Shown here piece by piece: positions 23,489 through 28,392 of a stretch of 28,392 nt of DNA. The notes beneath the pieces are model-generated. The model was not told where the DNA came from and made no database searches. It was given only the letters and a program-made list of their open reading frames with translations. The translations under genes and the position numbers were made by a program. The first letter of the stretch is position 1. Each line of letters starts with the position of its first letter. This DNA comes from CBDUBU01 sp965365465. Lineage in GTDB: Bacteria; Bacteroidota; Rhodothermia; Rhodothermales; DASSAV01. The stretch covers positions 1 through 28,392 of the forward strand of contig CBDUBU010000014.1 of the NCBI GenBank assembly GCA_965365465.1, read 5' to 3'.

Positions 23489-24694
23489 ATGGCAGTTCAA
23501 TCAGTAGGAACGGCCGTCGGGCGTCCGGAAACGATAGCGCCGCACCTTATGGGAAAGCGCCTGGTATCGCTCGATGTGTTTCGGGGCGCCACCATTGCCG
23601 GGATGATTCTCGTCAACAATCCGGGTACATGGTCTGCGGTGTACCCGCCGCTGCTGCACGCGCCCTGGCATGGATGGACCCCGACGGACCTCATCTTTCC
23701 TTTCTTTCTGTTCATCGTAGGCGTGGCGATTGCGCTGGCGTACACGAAGCGGCTCGAACGAGGCGTGGAAAAAAGCGCGCTGGTGAAAAAAGCGGCAGGC
23801 CGCGCAGCCATTCTGTTCGGATTGGGTCTGTTTATGGCGGCCTATCCGTTCTTCACCTTTGACCCTCATTTCGGACTCAGGCCGGGGCTGTCCACGCTGC
23901 GCATCATGGGGGTGTTGCAGCGCATTGCTATATGTTATATGGCGGCCTCGCTCCTTTTCCTGTATGCGCGTCCGAAAACGCGGCATCTGTGGACGGCAGG
24001 GCTGCTAATCGGGTACTGGCTCGCCATGACGTTGGTCCCGGTTCCCATTTATGGCGCAGGGCAACTGAGCGAACCCGGGGGGACGCTTGCCGCCTTCATT
24101 GATCGCCTGGTTCTCGGCGAGCACCTGTGGGTGGGCGCAGACCGCCTGTGGGACCCGGAAGGGCTGCTCAGCACGATTCCAGCTATTGCAACGACGCTGT
24201 TCGGCATCTGGACCGGCCTTTTGCTGCTTTCAGAGAGCGAGCCTGCGCAGAAGGCGGCGCAGTTGATGGTTCGCGGAGTTTTGCTGGTGGTTGCCGGTTA
24301 CCTATGGAACTGGTTTTTTCCCATCAACAAGTCGCTTTGGACCAGTTCCTACGCAGTTTTCACCGCCGGGCAAGCCATGTGCGGACTGGCACTCTGCTAC
24401 TGGTTCATCGACGTAAAGGGACATCGTGGCTGGACGCAGCCTTTTGTCGTCTACGGGGTGAACGCGATCACCGTTTTCGTACTGAGTGGTTTGCTGGCGA
24501 AGACCCTGCTTTATATCCCGGTGGCGCAGGCGGACGGCTCGGAAATATCGTTGCAGGGGTATCTTTTCAAGACGATTTTCCTGGCTGTGGCCTCGCCTGT
24601 CAATGCCTCGCTGCTCTACGCGCTCACCTGGATCGTCGTCTGGTACGTGATCCTGTTATGGATGTACCGGAAGCAGATCATCATCAAAATCTGA
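23489..24694 (+). CDS. DUF5009/HGSNAT-type multi-pass membrane acyltransferase (NagX-like)
   Basis: This is a 401-residue inner-membrane protein with about ten hydrophobic helices. It has the family signature near the N terminus: KRLVSLDVFRGATIAGMILVNNPG, then WHGWTPTDLIFPFFLFIVGVAIALAY. The Asp in LDVFRG and the Trp/His/Asp of WHGWTPTDLIFP are the conserved residues of the heparan-alpha-glucosaminide N-acetyltransferase/NagX group, thought to transfer acetyl groups to amino sugars across the membrane. The C terminus ends in a basic cytoplasmic tail (YRKQIIIKI). It lies 54 bp after the GH3 fusion gene on the same strand, a pairing that suggests a shared role in GlcNAc-containing glycan or muropeptide use. 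The gene converges with the amidase gene, 16 bp away. Confidence 0.88.
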   Translation: MAVQSVGTAVGRPETIAPHLMGKRLVSLDVFRGATIAGMILVNNPGTWSAVYPPLLHAPWHGWTPTDLIFPFFLFIVGVAIALAYTKRLERGVEKSALVKKAAGRAAILFGLGLFMAAYPFFTFDPHFGLRPGLSTLRIMGVLQRIAICYMAASLLFLYARPKTRHLWTAGLLIGYWLAMTLVPVPIYGAGQLSEPGGTLAAFIDRLVLGEHLWVGADRLWDPEGLLSTIPAIATTLFGIWTGLLLLSESEPAQKAAQLMVRGVLLVVAGYLWNWFFPINKSLWTSSYAVFTAGQAMCGLALCYWFIDVKGHRGWTQPFVVYGVNAITVFVLSGLLAKTLLYIPVAQADGSEISLQGYLFKTIFLAVASPVNASLLYALTWIVVWYVILLWMYRKQIIIKI

Positions 24695-24710
24695 TCGGGC
24701 CTGCGCTTGC

Positions 24711-27245
24711 TCACTTTATGAGCAGCAGCTTGATGGCGCGGGTATGATCTCCTGCCTGCACGCGGCAAAAGTAGACGCCGCTGGGGAGGTCGGCAGCGCT
24801 CCAGGTAATCTCATGCGTTCCGGCAGCGTAGGAAGTCTGGTCAGCCAGCACGGCAACCCTGGCCCCCAACTCGTTGAACACAGTGATGTTGACTTCCGCC
24901 ATACGCGGAAGGTCAAACCGGATAGTGGTCTGCGGATTGAAGGGATTGGGATAGTTCTGATGGAGCGCAAAAGTTTTCGGCGTCTCCTCGCCCGCAGGTT
25001 CTCTGCCGGTAGACACCGGAGTTTCCCTGACAAGCCGCAGGTCATCGAAGAAAAGGCGTCCGAACGCCCCTGCGCCGGGTGTGTGGGTAAGCTGGATGCT
25101 GTCAAAGCGCAACGCCCCGTCGAGGTTTCCGTCGCCGATCCAGGCTCCGGCGCTGTCCTCCGACATATTCCAGGATACCCGGCGCCATCCGAGCCAATCA
25201 ACCGTGAACCAGGGGCTTACTTCATGTCCCGAACCGGAGGAGGTAATGTTGTCGTCCACGGCAAAGCGGAACTGGTTGCCGCTTCCATCGCCGAAAACGA
25301 AAGCTTCCAGCCGGTAGGAGGCGTCGAACACTACGGCGCGGGGAGGGCCGCCGCCCAGATATTCACGGATCAGCCACTGGTCTGCCGTCAGGTCCCAGCC
25401 GTACTCCAGGCGGACAGACACGTTGCTATCGGTGAGCAGGTTTACGATGCTGCTGTCAACGACGGCGCGGGTGGAATCCGTGACGATTCCCACTGTTGAT
25501 CCGCTCTGTTGCGGCGCCCACCAGTTGGCCTCGAACCCTGCCTCGAACCCGTCGATCGGGGTGACGACAGAGCGAACATTGCCTGTGGTGAATCGAACCT
25601 GTTTCGGAACGGTTTCTGCGTTGCCGAAGGCATCCCGGAGGCCGGGCAGGACAGTAAGTTGATAGGGCGTATCCGGATCAAGTTCTTCTTTCGGAAAGAA
25701 GGTTAGCAAGCCTTGATCCTGCACTACATAAATGGATGTTTCACCACCGACCGGGTTCTGATCGGTGGTTCGTTCGAGGTGAACCAGACCTTCCAGCGAG
25801 GCCGGATCAATGGGTTCATCGTAGGTGAGCGTGATGACAGGCAATAGCTCGACATCGCGTGCTCCAACGCGCGGATAGCTTGCCAGCAGGCGCGGCGCCG
25901 CCGTATCCGGGTAGCCTGTGCGAAACGAAAGGGAAAACGCATCGCCTCCGGCGCCGTCTGCGTTGCCGTCGAACATATGTCCGTACAGCCCCAGGGCGCT
26001 TCCGGCAATGGTAAGGGTGTAGGAAGTCAGCGGGAGCAGGGTATCCGGCGTGACGATCAGGCGCGTATCGCCCCGGTCCCAGCGGAACGACACGGGTGTT
26101 TCCGGTGAAAGCGAGAAAGCATTTTCCACAGACGCGCGATCCATCTTGCGCGAGAAGTCGAATACCAGCGGGTCGGTGATGCGGAAATTATTCGGGTTTG
26201 CAGCCGGTGAAGCGCCGGCGAGGTAGGGCGGAACCGTCGAAATCATCTGCACATCAAGCAGCGTGAAGAAGGTGTCGGCCATAGTGACCTCTGTGGCGAC
26301 AGGGAGGTATTGATCGGCCTCCACCGTAACGGGAAGCGTCCCTCCGGGCAGGCGATCCAGGTAAAAGAAGCCGTTTCCGAGCAAATCCGGATCATTCGAG
26401 TAGCGGTTGAACAGCGAGGCATAGGTATCGGTCGTATACGTGGTGTCGCTGATGGCAACCGTTGCGCCATTGATGGGACGACCGGTTTCGATATCGCCAA
26501 CAAAGCCGGCAGCGATGTGCTCTGTGGGGCGGGCCAGACCATGATAGTCGAGTATGGACCAGTACAGGGCTTTTGCTTCCAGCCTTTTCCAGTCGGCGTT
26601 CATATTCCGCTGGTTCTGGACAGGGTTCGTGTGGAATCCGGCCTCGCTCAATTCCGAAGGCATATTGGTAAAGCTCTGAACGTAATTCCGGGACCCCCCC
26701 TTGCCCTGACCGTTGCTGTTCCGTGCATCGCGGTCCCGGCACGAAGCGGCGCCGTAGAAATCGCATTCGCCGAACCCGCCGAAGGAAGGGATGCGCATAC
26801 TGCGTCCGAGCACTTCTCCCATGATCTCGCTCATACGGCGGCCTCCGTTGGGGACGGCCTCCGAGCCGTCGCGGTACTGCGGCCACAGGACAAAGACGTG
26901 ATTGGCCTCCGGCGGGCCGGCATTGCTGTGTATGGAGTGGAAATGAGCCGCGCCAACGGTATTGGCATAATCGACCCGCTGCGCGAGAGAAACGTCGATG
27001 TCGGCTGTGCGCGAGATGTAGACGGTATCGATGTCTGTCGTTTCGAGAAGCATTTCACGCAAGTGCAGGCCGATAGCCAGCACCTTGTCGGCCTCTGAAT
27101 ATCCGAAGATTCCGGTATTCTGATTAGACCCTCCATGCCCCGGATCAAGGAAAATATTCCAGTCTGAAAGACCGGTCACCTGCTGGGCATTTGCGCCGGT
27201 GATCGTGAAAAGTAATGCGGCGAGAGTCAGTAACGCTTTTTTCAT
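24711..27245 (-). CDS. Secreted N-acetylmuramoyl-L-alanine amidase with type IX sorting domain
   Basis: This is an 844-residue exported enzyme. A signal peptide covers 1-20. The Amidase_3 domain spans ~29-235: zinc ligands His37 (DPGHGG), Glu51 and His106 (HSIHSN), and catalytic Glu201 (SELSEAGFHTN) are all present, so it should be active in cutting the bond between MurNAc and L-Ala in peptidoglycan. A regulatory-like beta domain (~245-325), two Big_5-type Ig-like domains (~335-555) and a jelly-roll-like segment (~560-740) follow. The end (FALHQNYPNPFNPQTTIRFDLPRMAEVNITVFNELG...LPSGVYFCRVQAGD) is a type A sorting domain. Export through the type IX route would put a murein hydrolase outside the outer membrane, which is unusual. 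It is probably co-transcribed with the PD40 gene upstream (67-bp gap). Confidence 0.92.
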   Translation of the reverse strand: MKKALLTLAALLFTITGANAQQVTGLSDWNIFLDPGHGGSNQNTGIFGYSEADKVLAIGLHLREMLLETTDIDTVYISRTADIDVSLAQRVDYANTVGAAHFHSIHSNAGPPEANHVFVLWPQYRDGSEAVPNGGRRMSEIMGEVLGRSMRIPSFGGFGECDFYGAASCRDRDARNSNGQGKGGSRNYVQSFTNMPSELSEAGFHTNPVQNQRNMNADWKRLEAKALYWSILDYHGLARPTEHIAAGFVGDIETGRPINGATVAISDTTYTTDTYASLFNRYSNDPDLLGNGFFYLDRLPGGTLPVTVEADQYLPVATEVTMADTFFTLLDVQMISTVPPYLAGASPAANPNNFRITDPLVFDFSRKMDRASVENAFSLSPETPVSFRWDRGDTRLIVTPDTLLPLTSYTLTIAGSALGLYGHMFDGNADGAGGDAFSLSFRTGYPDTAAPRLLASYPRVGARDVELLPVITLTYDEPIDPASLEGLVHLERTTDQNPVGGETSIYVVQDQGLLTFFPKEELDPDTPYQLTVLPGLRDAFGNAETVPKQVRFTTGNVRSVVTPIDGFEAGFEANWWAPQQSGSTVGIVTDSTRAVVDSSIVNLLTDSNVSVRLEYGWDLTADQWLIREYLGGGPPRAVVFDASYRLEAFVFGDGSGNQFRFAVDDNITSSGSGHEVSPWFTVDWLGWRRVSWNMSEDSAGAWIGDGNLDGALRFDSIQLTHTPGAGAFGRLFFDDLRLVRETPVSTGREPAGEETPKTFALHQNYPNPFNPQTTIRFDLPRMAEVNITVFNELGARVAVLADQTSYAAGTHEITWSAADLPSGVYFCRVQAGDHTRAIKLLLIK

Positions 27246-27312
27246 GCCTGGTAAGGCTTGTCGGCAGGTCAGAAGGAACAGGGAAGTTGCTTGTACGGGC
27301 GCTGCTTCGCCG

Positions 27313-28299
27313 TTATTCGGCGACTTCGAGCGCGTAGAGGATGCCGGAGTTCAATTCGTCAAAGACGATGTGGCGGCCATCCGGCGACCAGAAAGGATTC
27401 ATTTCCATGCGTTCGGGGGTATCGGTAAGCTGGACCGGGAGGCCATCACTTGCCCGGACAGCCCACAGATCCGCTTCCGTGAACTGGTAGCCGTCGTCAC
27501 GGGTTTTCATGCAGACCACCCAGCGGCTGTCCGGCGACCATTGCGGACGGTAACCTTTTCCCAGGTCCAGCAGGTTGCTTCCGTCGCGGTCTATCACGTA
27601 CATATTTCCGCCCAGGATTTCGAAAGCTACTTTAGACCGATCAGGAGACACGACCAGATTAAGTACCTCCCCATTCTCAAACGCGCGAATGGTTTGCGCC
27701 TGTACGTCGTCCATGCGGGCTGTCCCGATAGTCTGACCCTGCGCGAAAAAGACCTGTGCGTTTTCGGAGCTTTTTGAGGCCGCATCCGGCGCCAGGCCAG
27801 CGTCGGTTATTTCAAGAGCGCCCTGTTCGTACAGAAATACGCGATCTCCTGCCGGCGCCCAGTGGGGCAGGGCGGCCATACGAGGCCGGTACTCGGTCAG
27901 TTGGCGGGTTTCCTGCTGCTTCAGGTAGATTATTTTGACGGCATTGAGGCGCCGGGCGCCTTCGAAGCGGGCCACGCGGGCAACGATGGCCTGACCGTCG
28001 GGCGACCATTCAAACCCGAATCCGGCAGCCGGTTCGTCGTTGATCTGTCTCAGGTTCTGTCCCCGGCGATCCATAATCCAGATGCCCTGGTAGGAGGGAC
28101 CCGACGCAGCGATTAGCGCTCCATCCGGCGACCAGACCGGGCGCATGAGTGCCATTTCACCGGAGGTCAACGGTATGGGCGCTCCGATGGGGCGGAGGCT
28201 CGTCTGAGCGGCAGCGGTGGGAATAACACCCGCGAGGAGCAGGGTGATAAGTAGCAGGCGCATTGCCGGAACGGAAGTCAGCACAGGCTTGTGTAGCAT
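27313..28299 (-). CDS. TolB-like PD40 beta-propeller protein, exported
   Basis: This is a 328-residue exported protein. The leader (MRLLLITLLLAGVIPTAAAQ) begins at either the ATG at 28299 or the one at 28263; the second gives a more typical signal peptide. The body has PD40/WD40-like repeats of the TolB kind: PVWSPDGALIAASG, FEWSPDGQAIVARV, PHWAPAGDRVFLY, LVVSPDRSKVAFEI, PQWSPDSRWVVCM, PFWSPDGRHIVFDE. This fits a six-bladed propeller without TolB's N-terminal domain. It is likely a periplasmic binding or scaffold protein; no catalytic function is visible. It lies 15 bp after the partial outer-membrane gene and 67 bp before the amidase gene, so it is probably part of the same transcript. Confidence 0.85.
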   Translation of the reverse strand: MLHKPVLTSVPAMRLLLITLLLAGVIPTAAAQTSLRPIGAPIPLTSGEMALMRPVWSPDGALIAASGPSYQGIWIMDRRGQNLRQINDEPAAGFGFEWSPDGQAIVARVARFEGARRLNAVKIIYLKQQETRQLTEYRPRMAALPHWAPAGDRVFLYEQGALEITDAGLAPDAASKSSENAQVFFAQGQTIGTARMDDVQAQTIRAFENGEVLNLVVSPDRSKVAFEILGGNMYVIDRDGSNLLDLGKGYRPQWSPDSRWVVCMKTRDDGYQFTEADLWAVRASDGLPVQLTDTPERMEMNPFWSPDGRHIVFDELNSGILYALEVAE

Positions 28300-28314
28300 G
28301 ATATGCGGAATGAA

Positions 28315-28392
28315 TCAAAAAACGAGACGAACATGGACGAGGGGCGCGTGGCTGTCGGCGGTCGGCGGGGACAAGGCTACGGATAGATCCTG
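28315..28392 (-). CDS. C-terminal end of a protein, probably an outer-membrane barrel
   Basis: On the minus strand a frame enters from the right edge and ends at TGA (28317-28315), giving 25 residues that end in HAPLVHVRLVF. A terminal strand with alternating hydrophobic residues and a final Phe is the usual signal recognised by the BAM complex. The stop lies 15 bp before the PD40 gene start, so the two are probably in one operon. Too little is visible to name the family. Confidence 0.5.
   Translation of the reverse strand, partial: QDLSVALSPPTADSHAPLVHVRLVF

Overview
The window looks like a chromosomal segment from a marine or environmental Bacteroidota relative, most likely the Rhodothermota/Balneolota side. 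The evidence is moderately high GC, C-terminal sorting domains of the 'YPNPFNP' type on several secreted proteins, a TonB-dependent receptor with an N-terminal carboxypeptidase-regulatory-like domain, a PorV/PorQ-like barrel, and starts that mostly lack Shine-Dalgarno sequences. The lineage is inferred from protein style only; no rRNA is present.

Layout. (1) 1-2470: the 3' end of a sulfatase, then a loose region with three tRNA genes (Asn-GTT on -, Leu-CAG on +, initiator Met-CAT on +), each followed by a hairpin terminator, a short RodZ-type HTH protein, and a decayed ISL3-type transposase tail between two tRNAs. (2) 2496-7771: a divergent regulatory/transport locus. An NtrY-like histidine kinase and an NtrC-family sigma-54 activator are on the minus strand. 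A membrane-fusion (adaptor) protein and a MacB/LolD-type ABC ATPase are on the plus strand. The gap between them holds a good -24/-12 promoter match facing the adaptor gene and a perfect palindrome upstream of it, so the two-component pair probably activates the efflux genes. No permease follows. (3) 7920-12132: a small unknown protein with a strong ribosome binding site, a GHL10-type glycosidase-like secreted protein, a 730-bp gene-free stretch with a palindromic dispersed repeat, and a secreted beta-propeller with a sorting domain.

(4) 12551-20187 (minus): a tightly spaced four-gene operon in the order TonB-dependent receptor, secreted FN3/sorting-domain protein, PorV/PorQ-like barrel, IPT plus beta-propeller lipoprotein. 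No SusD is present. It looks like a surface module whose substrate cannot be read from the sequence. (5) 20483-24694 (plus): a GH3 (NagZ-like) plus serine beta-lactamase-family fusion lipoprotein behind a TTGACA promoter, followed by a DUF5009/HGSNAT-type membrane acyltransferase. (6) 24711-28392 (minus): the last 25 residues of an outer-membrane-type protein, a TolB-like PD40 propeller protein, and a Zn-dependent N-acetylmuramoyl-L-alanine amidase with a sorting domain. Regions 5 and 6 together suggest peptidoglycan or amino-sugar turnover, with one murein amidase apparently sent to the cell surface.

The most interesting items are the self-contained sigma-54 efflux switch lacking its permease, the receptor/cargo/PorV/lipoprotein operon, the surface-targeted amidase, an initiator tRNA with an A29:U41 variant of the usual three G:C pairs, and two copies of a palindromic interspersed repeat.
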